From Cedecea lapagei (GTDB taxonomy: Bacteria > Pseudomonadota > Gammaproteobacteria > Enterobacterales > Enterobacteriaceae): DNA of 64,000 nucleotides. How positions within the stretch are numbered: the stretch's first letter is position 1; each line of letters begins with the position of its first letter. Of the stretch, positions 44,144-52,452 are shown piece after piece. The position numbers and the translations under genes were made by a program. The notes under the pieces were generated by a model, which worked only from the letters and a program-made list of their open reading frames with translations, did no database searches and had not been told where the DNA came from. The stretch lies in the NCBI RefSeq assembly GCF_900635955.1, contig NZ_LR134201.1, positions 2,790,001 through 2,854,000 on the forward strand, given 5' to 3'.

Positions 44144-44686
44144 TTAGCCCAGGGTCTTAAAGGCTTTAATGCGCTGTAAATGCGGGGAGATATTCTTGAA
44201 TTTATGCGTCTGCTGCTCGTCCCAGACGATTTCATAATAGGGGTGCAGCGCCTCGGCCGTGCGCCGGTTGTCCAGCGCTTCGTCGTTACGGGAGAGGATA
44301 GCCAGGCAGCGGTCGCGGTTTTTCTCGCGAAAGTTTTGTACGCACTTGGTGGTGATATCGGCGTACTCTTCCGGCCTGTCGATTTTGCCCTCCATATTCT
44401 CATGGGGGTATAGGTTCGGGTTGAAGATGGCCTGCCGGATGTCGCAGAGAAAACCAATACGTTCCGCCCAGAATCCGCCCAGGCCGACGCCGCAAATCAG
44501 CGGCCGCTCATCGTCGGTAAGCTGCTGCATCTTATCGACCTCTTTCAGCAGATGCTGCATGTCATGCTTCGGATGCAGCGTGCTGTAGCTGATAAGCCGC
44601 ACGTCGGGATCGATAAACTGAAGCTGCAGCACTTTTTCATGGTTACCGGGACTGTTTGAGTCAAAGCCGTGTAGATAGATAATCAT
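44144..44686 (-). CDS. ycfP: YcfP, alpha/beta-hydrolase-fold protein
   Basis: This is a UPF0227 family protein of 180 residues, as in E. coli. It opens IIYLHGFDSNSPGNHEK, an esterase-like oxyanion HG motif. GVGLGGFWAERIGF stands where the nucleophile elbow would be, but the serine is replaced by Gly, so catalysis is doubtful. Function is unknown. nagZ lies 21 nt upstream on the same strand, and the two are likely cotranscribed. Confidence 0.93.
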   Translation of the reverse strand: MIIYLHGFDSNSPGNHEKVLQLQFIDPDVRLISYSTLHPKHDMQHLLKEVDKMQQLTDDERPLICGVGLGGFWAERIGFLCDIRQAIFNPNLYPHENMEGKIDRPEEYADITTKCVQNFREKNRDRCLAILSRNDEALDNRRTAEALHPYYEIVWDEQQTHKFKNISPHLQRIKAFKTLG

Positions 44687-44707
44687 TGCATCCTCACCAC
44701 CTGAATA

Positions 44708-45733
44708 TTAGATGCCCGCCTTGTGGGCCTGCCACTGCTCGTGCAGCGCCTCGAGCTGCTGGTTTACCTGCTTCCAGCGCTCTGATGAACGCAGCTCCTG
44801 GCGGGTAAACGAACCCTTATGATACAAACCTGTAACACGTTCTGCTTTGACCGGAGACAGGTTATCCAGCACGCTTACCGCCCCTTTACGATTATTGCAG
44901 ACGAGGATCATATCGCAACCTGCATCCAGCGATGCCTGACCGCGCTCGGCGTAGCTGCCCATGATGGCGGCCCCTTCCATCGACAGGTCGTCGGAGAAGA
45001 TAACGCCGTTAAAGCCCAGCTCGCCCCGGAGCACCGTCTTTAACCAATACTCAGAGCCGCTCGCCGGGCGCGGATCAACTTCATCGTAGATCACGTGAGC
45101 AGGCATGATGGCATCCAGTTTGTTTTCGCTAATCAGCGAGGCAAAAATGCGCATATCATGTTCACGAATCTCCCCTTTAGGCCGCGGATCGTGCGGCGTT
45201 TCTTTGTGGGAATCTGCCGTAACCGCCCCGTGCCCCGGGAAGTGCTTGCCGGTGGTCTTCATGCCTGCGGCATGCATGCCGTCGATAAAACGGGTCGCCA
45301 TCGCCAGCGCCTTCGCCGGATCTTCATGATAAGAACGCTCGCCAATCGCCGCGCTGATATGGCCGATATCCAGCACCGGCGCGAAGCTGATGTCGATATC
45401 CATGGCGATCATTTCGCTCGCCATCAGCCAGCCCGCTTCTGCTGCCAGCTTACCGCCCTCTTCCAGGCCACGGAGTGCCGCGAAGGATTGCGCCGCCGGC
45501 AGGCGGGTAAAGCCTTCGCGGAAGCGCTGCACGCGCCCGCCTTCCTGATCGACAGCCACCACCAGCCGATGGTGCGAAGCTTCACGGATCTGGCGAACCA
45601 GCTCGCGCAGCTGCTCCGGATCATGGTAGTTACGGGTAAAAAGAATCAAACCGCCGACCAGAGGGTGCTGCAAAATTTCACGCTCTTCGGCATCCAGCTC
45701 AAAGCCGGCCACGTCCAACATTACTGGGCCCAC
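44708..45733 (-). CDS. nagZ: Beta-N-acetylglucosaminidase NagZ
   Basis: This cytosolic GH3 enzyme cleaves GlcNAc from anhydro-muropeptides during cell-wall recycling. I chose the GTG at 45733 (MGPVMLDVAGFELDAEER) because it gives exactly 341 residues and the E. coli N-terminus. An upstream ATG would add 43 residues overlapping thiK. AGGAG lies 9 nt before the GTG. Motifs include KHFPGHGAVTADSH with the catalytic His, and the nucleophile Asp in GVIFSDDLSMEG. It overlaps the end of thiK by 13 nt. Confidence 0.95.
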   Translation of the reverse strand: MGPVMLDVAGFELDAEEREILQHPLVGGLILFTRNYHDPEQLRELVRQIREASHHRLVVAVDQEGGRVQRFREGFTRLPAAQSFAALRGLEEGGKLAAEAGWLMASEMIAMDIDISFAPVLDIGHISAAIGERSYHEDPAKALAMATRFIDGMHAAGMKTTGKHFPGHGAVTADSHKETPHDPRPKGEIREHDMRIFASLISENKLDAIMPAHVIYDEVDPRPASGSEYWLKTVLRGELGFNGVIFSDDLSMEGAAIMGSYAERGQASLDAGCDMILVCNNRKGAVSVLDNLSPVKAERVTGLYHKGSFTRQELRSSERWKQVNQQLEALHEQWQAHKAGI

Positions 45734-46578
45734 AATACTCTCTCCTGATGTTTCGTCGCCCGCAGCGCGCGCCATGCGTCGTCTGCCAGCGTAATAAAGT
45801 TTTGCTCCCCGGTTTGCTGCCAGCGGCATTCGTACCAGGAGGCCATAAGTAACGCAATCCACGGCTGCCAGCGCGCCACCTGCCGACGAAGCGCCTCCAG
45901 GCTGAGGGAGGCCTGCCCCGCATACAGCCTGAGTAGCGTTTCGCTATCGATGGCGTTCGCCGCCTGCACTGCCGCCAGCTCCAGCGCAATATCGCCGTCT
46001 CCGGCATACTCCCAGTCGATCAGCCCGAGCTTTTCGCCCTGCCGCACGAGGTTCCCGGCATGAACATCCATATGCAGCGGTGCGAGCCTGAGGGGGCAAG
46101 GTTCTTTGAGTCGTTTCAGGCGCTTCAGTTCACGCAGCCAGCCCAGCGTTCGTCTTTGGGGGCTGCTGACCTGCCAGTAGTATTCCAGCAGCGGAATAAG
46201 GCTGATCCTCCAGCCAAAGCAAGGCTGACGGTGAAGATAATACAGCAGGCTGGTTACTTCAGTGAGCGGGGCCAGGTCCGGCAAGACCTCTCCCTCCAGC
46301 CAGCGGGTAAACAGCCAGCCGTCCGCCAGGCAATAAGGTTCCGGGCCTGTTCCCGCCGGTAAACGTTTTAGCGCCCGGTAGTGGCGCCGAAGGGAGATGC
46401 CGGGCAGGCGTTCGGCGGAAAGCTTTCTCGCGGTAAAACAGCCGTCCACGGTATCCACCCGATAACTCGTGCCGCTGAGGCCTTCAAGAGCAGAAAAACA
46501 ACCGGCAGCCTGGGCCGCCGGAAGATATCGGGTGATGACAGCGTCGAGCGAGGCTTTAGTTGGTTTGCTGAACAGCAC
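45721..46578 (-). CDS. thiK: Thiamine kinase ThiK
   Basis: ThiK phosphorylates thiamine to thiamine monophosphate in salvage. It has 285 residues with an aminoglycoside-phosphotransferase fold. The catalytic loop is LAPLHMDVHAGNLV and the metal-binding Asp is in GLIDWEYAGDGDIALE. It overlaps lpoB by 23 nt upstream and nagZ by 13 nt downstream, a tightly packed operon as in K-12. Confidence 0.94.
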   Translation of the reverse strand: MLFSKPTKASLDAVITRYLPAAQAAGCFSALEGLSGTSYRVDTVDGCFTARKLSAERLPGISLRRHYRALKRLPAGTGPEPYCLADGWLFTRWLEGEVLPDLAPLTEVTSLLYYLHRQPCFGWRISLIPLLEYYWQVSSPQRRTLGWLRELKRLKRLKEPCPLRLAPLHMDVHAGNLVRQGEKLGLIDWEYAGDGDIALELAAVQAANAIDSETLLRLYAGQASLSLEALRRQVARWQPWIALLMASWYECRWQQTGEQNFITLADDAWRALRATKHQERVLWAQ

Positions 46579-47197
46579 CGCTACCCGACCAGATGATTTC
46601 GCCGGTCTGCACCAGCATCAGCTGCATTTTCAGCGTTGGCGTGTTGACGTTACCGCTGGCATTGGTATACAGCACGTACTGTGCGCCGGTATTACGCGCA
46701 ATGCCGATGGCTTTGCTGCGCGTCCCTAAGCTGTCCTGCGGCGAGAGCCCAAGCTGCTGCTTCGCAAGGGAAAGCTGCTGAGCTGAGACCAGCGTGAACT
46801 TGTTATTGTTCGCCAGCGCCCCGCGCAACACTTCCGTCGCGCTGCTGGTTTGCAGGCTGCCGTTGGTGCGGTTGTTTACGCTGTCCACCAGCAGGACGCT
46901 CCCCTTGGTGACGCCCTCCGCCTGCAGCATTTTATTGACCATCGGCTGCATAGCACTGTTCCAGTCGTAGGTGCGCACCTTTGGCTGGGCCGGGATGGTC
47001 GGCTCCGGCTGTTCAACAGGACCCGGCTGCGTTGGCACGGTCGGGACCGTTGGCACTGTCGGCTCCGGCTGAGCGGGCTGCTCAACGCCAGGTTTAGCCT
47101 CTTCTACCGGTGCGGGCTGTTCGCCACGATTAATACACCCGGTCAATATCAGCGCCACCGCGGTGACGGCCAGATAACGATGAAGTCCCCTAATCAA
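46556..47197 (-). CDS. lpoB: Penicillin-binding protein activator LpoB
   Basis: This outer-membrane lipoprotein reaches through the periplasm to activate PBP1B. It has 213 residues. A type II signal peptide ends at LILTGC. A Pro-rich flexible linker (PTVPTVPTVPTQPGPVEQ, about 45-72) precedes the globular domain (NNRTNGSLQTSSATEVLRGAL). The linker contains a short VPT repeat. It overlaps ycfL by 4 nt. Confidence 0.96.
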   Translation of the reverse strand: MIRGLHRYLAVTAVALILTGCINRGEQPAPVEEAKPGVEQPAQPEPTVPTVPTVPTQPGPVEQPEPTIPAQPKVRTYDWNSAMQPMVNKMLQAEGVTKGSVLLVDSVNNRTNGSLQTSSATEVLRGALANNNKFTLVSAQQLSLAKQQLGLSPQDSLGTRSKAIGIARNTGAQYVLYTNASGNVNTPTLKMQLMLVQTGEIIWSGSGAVQQTN

Positions 47198-47577
47198 AAT
47201 TCACTCCTTACAGAGAGAGAAAGACGTACTTTTTTAGCCCCCGGCCAGGCTGCGGTCGATTCAATACGCTGCGAGGACTGGGCCGGGAGAGTCACGGTAC
47301 GTACTTTTTCAAGCGGATGGATTTCCAGCCCTTTAGCATCGTACCAGTAGAAACGATAGTACAGCGTGACCGGTTTATGCTGCTCATTATACAGCGAAGA
47401 TTCGGCCACCGTGGCACCGTTCTGCTGAGAAATACCCGGTTTTTCAGCGCTAATCCCGGCGGCCAGCACTGCAGCTTCCATCACCAGCGTCTGGTCAACG
47501 TTTACCGGAATGGCCGGGCGAGAGCTACAGCCCGCCGCCAGCAGCACTGCTAACAAACACAGGGAAATACGCGGCAT
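47194..47577 (-). CDS. ycfL: YcfL lipoprotein
   Basis: This is a DUF1425 family lipoprotein of unknown function. The start is the ATG at 47577 (MPRISLCLLAVLLAAGCSS), which opens into a type II signal peptide with lipobox LAAGC and gives 127 residues. A longer frame overlapping hinT is unrelated. The core YYRFYWYDAKGLEIHP is conserved. It lies 4 nt after hinT and overlaps lpoB, so the genes are one operon. Confidence 0.92.
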   Translation of the reverse strand: MPRISLCLLAVLLAAGCSSRPAIPVNVDQTLVMEAAVLAAGISAEKPGISQQNGATVAESSLYNEQHKPVTLYYRFYWYDAKGLEIHPLEKVRTVTLPAQSSQRIESTAAWPGAKKVRLSLSVRSEF

Positions 47578-47581
47578 CGGA

Positions 47582-47938
47582 TCAGTCCTTATGCGCCAGC
47601 ATGGGGCCAAGCGGACGGCCGCCCAGCAGGTGCATGTGAATGTGGTACACCTCCTGCCCACCGTGGCGGTTGCAGTTCATAATCAGGCGGTAGCCGTCAG
47701 CGGCAATGCCCTCCTGCTCTGCAATTTTAGCCGCAACGGTCATCATGCGCCCCAGCGCAAGCTCGTGCTCGGCTTTGACATCGTTGGCGGTGGGGATCAG
47801 CACGTTCGGAATGATCAGGATATGGGTAGGCGCCTGAGGGGAGATATCACGAAACGCGGTAACCAGTTCGTCCTGGTAAACCACATCCGCCGGAATTTCA
47901 CGACGAATAATTTTACTGAAAATAGTTTCTTCGGCCAT
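47582..47938 (-). CDS. hinT: Purine nucleoside phosphoramidase HinT
   Basis: This HIT-family dimeric hydrolase cleaves adenosine 5'-phosphoramidates and aminoacyl-adenylates. It has 118 residues. The histidine triad is HIHMHLLGG at about 99-107, and the upstream His in PTHILIIP is also present. It is the first gene of hinT-ycfL-lpoB-thiK-nagZ-ycfP. In K-12 fhuE separates it from ptsG, but here only the repeat at 48054-48246 does. Confidence 0.96.
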   Translation of the reverse strand: MAEETIFSKIIRREIPADVVYQDELVTAFRDISPQAPTHILIIPNVLIPTANDVKAEHELALGRMMTVAAKIAEQEGIAADGYRLIMNCNRHGGQEVYHIHMHLLGGRPLGPMLAHKD

Positions 47939-48053
47939 GACCTGTTCCTTGAAGGAGAAAACGTTGATGGGAGTATGAGCGAGGCGCTCACTGGACTCAA
48001 CCTCCTGGACGCTTTTCTTTCGTTAAGCGCTGAGCTTTAAAACAAATTCGTGT

Positions 48054-48246
48054 TTTGGCGGCAACAAAAAAAGGAGGCTTTCGCCTCCCTTCAGACTGCT
48101 GACAAGCCGCCGTCGAGAGAAAAAACACCAGACGGCCCGTTAAAAAACAAATCAATTCATTGATTTTCGGCTGATAACCACAAAGAGGGAAAAAACACGC
48201 TTTTTCCCTCTTTGGCGGCAACAAAAAAGGGAGGCTTTCGCCTCCC
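48054..48246 (-). repeat. Terminator-bounded structured element, copy 2 (after ptsG)
   Basis: Two 36-bp direct repeats (48054-48089 and 48211-48246) are identical at 35 positions. Each holds the ptsG terminator stem GGAGGC/GCCTCC, its A/T run and TTTGGCGGCAAC. They enclose about 121 bp with the core 48150-48214: palindrome AATCAATTCATTGATT, then a 14-bp hairpin (48181-48194 with 48201-48214) with loop ACACGC. Compared with copy 1 the core differs at three bases, two of which are the two sides of one stem pair. Both terminators have T-runs on the minus strand. Confidence 0.75.
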
Positions 48247-48266
48247 CTGTCGCTCCCCAAACAAAC

Positions 48267-49700
48267 TTAGTTGTTGCGGATCCACTCATCCATTTCGGTT
48301 TTCAGGTTATCGGACTTGGTGCCGAAAATAGCCTGAACGCCGGAACCTGCGACAACCACACCTGCTGCACCCAGTTTCTTCAGGCCAGCCTGATCAACTT
48401 TAGCAACGTCGGCCACGCTAACGCGCAGACGGGTAATACAGGCGTCGAGGTTAGTGATGTTCTCTTTACCGCCAAAGGCGCTAACCAGAGCAGGTGCCAT
48501 TTCGCTGGTTGCGCCAGCGGTGGTTTCTGCGGTGGCGTCTTCACGACCTGGGGTTTTCAGATCCAGAGCCTTAATCAGTACGCGGAAGATGGTGTAGTAC
48601 ACGATCGCGTAGCAGATACCGACAATCGGGAACAGCCACAGTTTGCTGCTGTTACCGCTCAGCACGATGAAGTCAATCAGACCGTGAGAGAAGGAGGTTC
48701 CGTCACGCATACCCAGCAGAATACAGATTGGGAATGCCAGACCCGCCAGAATCGCGTGAATGATGTACAGGATCGGCGCCACGAACATGAAGGAGAATTC
48801 GATTGGCTCGGTGATACCGGTCAGGAACGAAGTCAGCGCAGCGGAGATCATGATGCCGCCAACTTTTGCACGGTTTTCTGGTTTAGCAGAGTGCCAGATA
48901 GCAATAGCGGCAGCCGGCAGGCCGTACATTTTGAACAGGAAGCCACCGGACAGTTTGCCCGCAGTTGGGTCACCTGCCATATAACGTGGGATATCACCGT
49001 GGAACACCTGGCCCGCAGCGTTGGTGTATTCACCGATTTGCATCTGGAATGGAACGTTCCAGATATGGTGCAGACCAAACGGTACCAGGCAGCGCTCGAT
49101 GAAGCCATAGATACCGAAGGCAACTACCGGGTTCTGGTAGGCAGCCCACTGAGAGAAGGTCTGGATAGCCGTACCGATAGGTGGCCAGATGAAGGAGAGT
49201 ACAACGCCGGTAAAGATAGCGGCCAGACCGGAGATGATCGGCACAAAACGTTTACCGGCGAAGAAGCCCAGATACTCAGGCAGCTTGATGCGGTAGAAAC
49301 GGTTAAACATATAGGCGGCAATCGCACCGGAGATAATACCGCCGAGAACGCCGGTATCCGCCAGATGTTTAGCAGCGATTTCTTCCGCAGGCAGATGCAG
49401 AACCAGAGGCGCAACCACGGCCATGGTTTTTACCATGATGCCATAGGCGACGACCGAGGCCAGTGCAGACACGCCGTCGTTGTTGGTGAAGCCCAGCGCA
49501 ACACCGATAGCGAAGATAAGCGGCATGTTGGCGAAGACAGAACCGCCCGCTTCCGCCATAACATGGGAGACGACGACCGGCAGCCAGCTGAAGTTTGCAG
49601 AACCGACGCCCAGCAGGATACCTGCGATAGGCAGTACGGAAACTGGCAGCATCAGCGATTTACCCACCTTTTGCAGGTTAGCAAATGCATTCTTAAACAT
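48267..49700 (-). CDS. ptsG: Glucose-specific PTS enzyme IIBC
   Basis: PtsG transports and phosphorylates glucose. The start is ATG at 49700 (MFKNAFANLQKVGKSLMLP), giving 477 residues, the E. coli length. The membrane IIC domain (1 to about 385) has the family loop GITEPIEFSFMF. The IIB domain ends the protein, with the phospho-Cys in NLDACITRLRV. The 5' UTR retains the SgrS pairing region, and the upstream gap has Mlc and CRP sites. Confidence 0.97.
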   Translation of the reverse strand: MFKNAFANLQKVGKSLMLPVSVLPIAGILLGVGSANFSWLPVVVSHVMAEAGGSVFANMPLIFAIGVALGFTNNDGVSALASVVAYGIMVKTMAVVAPLVLHLPAEEIAAKHLADTGVLGGIISGAIAAYMFNRFYRIKLPEYLGFFAGKRFVPIISGLAAIFTGVVLSFIWPPIGTAIQTFSQWAAYQNPVVAFGIYGFIERCLVPFGLHHIWNVPFQMQIGEYTNAAGQVFHGDIPRYMAGDPTAGKLSGGFLFKMYGLPAAAIAIWHSAKPENRAKVGGIMISAALTSFLTGITEPIEFSFMFVAPILYIIHAILAGLAFPICILLGMRDGTSFSHGLIDFIVLSGNSSKLWLFPIVGICYAIVYYTIFRVLIKALDLKTPGREDATAETTAGATSEMAPALVSAFGGKENITNLDACITRLRVSVADVAKVDQAGLKKLGAAGVVVAGSGVQAIFGTKSDNLKTEMDEWIRNN

Positions 49701-49725
49701 AATAGAGAGTGCTCCTGAGTATTTG
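49701..49725 (-). promoter_or_regulatory. ptsG leader with SgrS-pairing site and Shine-Dalgarno sequence
   Basis: On the minus strand the leader reads ACTCAGGAGCACTCTCTATT immediately before the ATG. This is nearly identical to the E. coli segment paired by the small RNA SgrS during glucose-phosphate stress. Confidence 0.8.
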
Positions 49726-49803
49726 TGCTTTTTTTGTACGCATTTACGCATCGAACCGGGGGGAGAGCCGGCTCATAAACGGGACATCTAAGTGTCCTTT
49801 TAT

Positions 49804-49857
49804 TTATTACGCAGAGTAAAATAAATAACGAAAACTTTGTTTGACGGCTATCACGTT
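49804..49857 (-). promoter_or_regulatory. Mlc and CRP sites of the ptsG promoter
   Basis: The segment 49804-49824 reads TATTTTACTCTGCGTAATAA on the minus strand (approximately), matching the E. coli Mlc operator. The segment 49839-49857 reads CGTGATAGCCGTCAAA, matching the CRP site. The rest of the 301-bp gap holds a hairpin at about 49928-49951 (GCACCGCC/GGCGGTGC) behind ycfH and no gene. Confidence 0.75.
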
Positions 49858-50001
49858 TCTCAGCCGATCGCGCGAAAAACTTTCATTAATTTACATAACG
49901 CGGGTGAAAACGTTTCAAAACGAACGTGCACCGCCCATTTTATGGCGGTGCACTCTACTCGCTTAGCTAATTAATTACGAGCCTTAAAATAACTGCGGAT
50001 T

Positions 50002-50796
50002 TCAGAAAGATTGCAGGCGGGACAAGGGTATATGGAACAAATCAGCAAAGTTTTGCGTGGTGGCTGCGGCCAGCTCTTCCAGCGAAACGCCCTTAAGGAC
50101 GGCCATGTATTCGGCCACATCACGCGTCATTGCAGGCTGATTTTCCTTGCCGCGATGCGGCACCGGCGCAAGATACGGCGAGTCCGTTTCCACCAGCATT
50201 CTGTCCAGCGGCACATAACGCGCGGCGTCACGCAGCTGTTCAGCATTGCGGAAGGTGACTATCCCGGAAAAGGAGATATAGAACCCCATATCCAGCAATT
50301 TTGCCGCCGTCTCTCTGTCTTCCGTGAAACAGTGTAGTACCCCACCGCACTCTGTCACTTTTTCTTCCTGCAGAATACTCAGGGTATCGGCGCGGGCGTC
50401 GCGGGTATGCACTATCACCGGCTTGTTCAGCTCGCGGCCAATGCGGATGTGGTTGCGGAATGACTCCTGCTGACGCGGCTTCGTTTCCGGCGTATAGAAA
50501 TAATCCAGCCCCGTTTCACCCATGGCGATTACGCCCGGCTCGGCGGCAAGACGACGCAGGTCTTCAACGTCGTACTCTTCATCCTGATTCAGCGGATGCA
50601 CGCCACAGGAAAAGGCCACGTTATTCCGCTCGCCCACCAGCTCGCGCATGCCGCGATACCCCTCCAGCGTGGTGGCCACGGCCAGGCAAAATTTCACGTC
50701 CCTGGCGGCAGCTTTTTCCAGAACGTCATCAACGTCTTTATGCAGGGATTGATAATCCAGACCATCTAGATGGCAGTGTGAGTCGACCAGAAACAT
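50002..50796 (-). CDS. ycfH: TatD-family metal-dependent hydrolase YcfH
   Basis: This TIM-barrel hydrolase of the TatD DNase family has 264 residues. Metal ligands are visible in DSHCHLD (5-11), MGETGLDYFY, VIVHTRDA and VETDSPYLAP. The physiological substrate is unsettled; related proteins act on DNA ends or D-aminoacyl-tRNA. It lies 10 nt after holB, in the tmk-holB-ycfH operon order of K-12. Confidence 0.94.
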   Translation of the reverse strand: MFLVDSHCHLDGLDYQSLHKDVDDVLEKAAARDVKFCLAVATTLEGYRGMRELVGERNNVAFSCGVHPLNQDEEYDVEDLRRLAAEPGVIAMGETGLDYFYTPETKPRQQESFRNHIRIGRELNKPVIVHTRDARADTLSILQEEKVTECGGVLHCFTEDRETAAKLLDMGFYISFSGIVTFRNAEQLRDAARYVPLDRMLVETDSPYLAPVPHRGKENQPAMTRDVAEYMAVLKGVSLEELAAATTQNFADLFHIPLSRLQSF

Positions 50797-50806
50797 AGTA
50801 TTACTC

Positions 50807-51814
50807 TTAGAGATGATGTGAGTGAAGCAGTGCGCCGGGCTGGGCCAGGCGCTCCCACGTAAGAAGGCTTTCCGTGAGCAGCAGCTCGCGGTTCACGCCA
50901 ACCACGTCGAGCAGCGCTTCGCGGCAGGTGAACAAATGATGTAAAAGGCTCTGCAATACGCCAGAAGAGTAGCGGGCGCTTATCCTTGCGACTAACGGCT
51001 GCACATCGGCGTTCGTTAGCCAGGCGCCGGCTCCCTGCTGCCACTTAAGCGCGTCGATCAGCAGCGAGCAAAGCCAGTGAAGACGGCGGGCGGCATCCTC
51101 ATGATTCAGTGCCGGCAGCAGAACCAGCATATTGTTGACGTCCTCCGCCTGAGCCAGCTTCTCGCAAAGCTGCTGGCGGGCCTTCCACCGATCCGGCTGT
51201 AAAAGAGCAAGCGCGGCGGCAGGGGCGCCAGAGCTAAGGCGTAACGCGGCCTGAAGCTCTTCGGCAGAAGCCTGGCTTTCGCGCTCCAGCCAGGCCAGGG
51301 AGAAACGCTCGTCCGGCGGCGCAAGGTGCCAGTAAAGGCAGCGGCTGCGCAACGTCGCCGGTAAATGCTCCGGTTCGCGGCTGCTGAGGAAGAACCAGGT
51401 ATTTTTCGGCGGCTCTTCCAGCGTCTTCAGCAGCGCATTCGCCGCCGCTTCGGTTAGCATATCGGCATCTTTAAGCCAGACGACTTTGGCCCCGCCCTGC
51501 TGGGCGTGACCATAAAGCTTCTCGGTAATGTCGCGGACTGCATCGATCCCGAGGCTGGACTTGCCTTTTTCCAGCTCAAGCGTGTAGCTGTCAGGATGCG
51601 TTCCCGCCTGCATCAGCTGGCAGCTATGGCAGCGACCGCAACTTTTATTGCCTTCCGGGCTCTGGCACATCAGCCAGCGGCACAGGGCGTAGATTAACGC
51701 ATCGTCACCCAGCCCAGGCACGGCGTGAACCAGCAGCGCATGATGTCCGCGGCCGGCCTGATACTGGCCAATAAGCTGCTCAAACGCGCCGCGTAGCCAC
51801 GGATACCATTTCAC
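50807..51814 (-). CDS. holB: DNA polymerase III delta' subunit HolB
   Basis: HolB is part of the clamp-loader that places the beta clamp on DNA. It has 335 residues (334 in E. coli). An AAA+-like fold holds a zinc module (CGRCHSCQLMQAGTHPD, about 59-75) and the arginine finger within the conserved SRCLYW segment. As usual for delta', the Walker A is degenerate (HAVPGLGDD). It shares one base with the tmk stop. Confidence 0.95.
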   Translation of the reverse strand: MKWYPWLRGAFEQLIGQYQAGRGHHALLVHAVPGLGDDALIYALCRWLMCQSPEGNKSCGRCHSCQLMQAGTHPDSYTLELEKGKSSLGIDAVRDITEKLYGHAQQGGAKVVWLKDADMLTEAAANALLKTLEEPPKNTWFFLSSREPEHLPATLRSRCLYWHLAPPDERFSLAWLERESQASAEELQAALRLSSGAPAAALALLQPDRWKARQQLCEKLAQAEDVNNMLVLLPALNHEDAARRLHWLCSLLIDALKWQQGAGAWLTNADVQPLVARISARYSSGVLQSLLHHLFTCREALLDVVGVNRELLLTESLLTWERLAQPGALLHSHHL

Positions 51815-52452
51815 TATTTTTGCTCCCGGAACCAGCTCAACACGGCCTCGCGTACGGCACGGGAGACCTCATCCAGCGGCCGAGTGGCATCGATAGTTTT
51901 GATGCGGCTGTCGCTGCTTGCCAGCTCCAGATAACGAGCGCGAGTGCGGTTAAAGAAGTCGACAGATTCCTGTTCAATGCGGTCAAGCTCGCCGCGAGCG
52001 CGGGCCCGCGCCAGGCCGACTTCGGGCGTCACGTCGAGATAAATCGTCAGGTCGGGGTAAAAATCACCCAGCACGGTATTGCGCAGCGCCATCAGCAGGC
52101 TCTTGTCAATCTGACGCCCGCCGCCCTGATAAGCCTGGGTCGAGAGATCGTGACGATCGCCAATGACCCAGCTCCCCTGCGCCAGAGCCGGTTTGATAAC
52201 CGTCTCTACCAGCTGAATGCGTGCCGCGTAAAACATCAGCACTTCGGCCTTATCAGTGACCTTCTCATCGCCAATACCGGCGTTGTTGAGCGTTAGCTCA
52301 CGCAGGCGCTCAGCCAGCGGCGTGCCACCCGGCTCGCGGGTAAAAGTCAGATCGCTGATACCCAGCTCTTTTAATGTCGCAACAACCACGTTATGGGCGT
52401 TAGTTTTCCCCGCGCCTTCCAGGCCTTCGATGACGATAAATTTACTGTCCAT
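51814..52452 (-). CDS. tmk: Thymidylate kinase
   Basis: This enzyme phosphorylates dTMP to dTDP. The ATG at 52452 (MDSKFIVIEGLEGAGKTN) matches E. coli and gives 212 residues; a longer frame through mltG is not real. P-loop GLEGAGKT, the DRHDLSTQAYQGGG lid-side segment and FTREPGGT are present. It overlaps the mltG end by 11 nt. Confidence 0.95.
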   Translation of the reverse strand: MDSKFIVIEGLEGAGKTNAHNVVVATLKELGISDLTFTREPGGTPLAERLRELTLNNAGIGDEKVTDKAEVLMFYAARIQLVETVIKPALAQGSWVIGDRHDLSTQAYQGGGRQIDKSLLMALRNTVLGDFYPDLTIYLDVTPEVGLARARARGELDRIEQESVDFFNRTRARYLELASSDSRIKTIDATRPLDEVSRAVREAVLSWFREQK

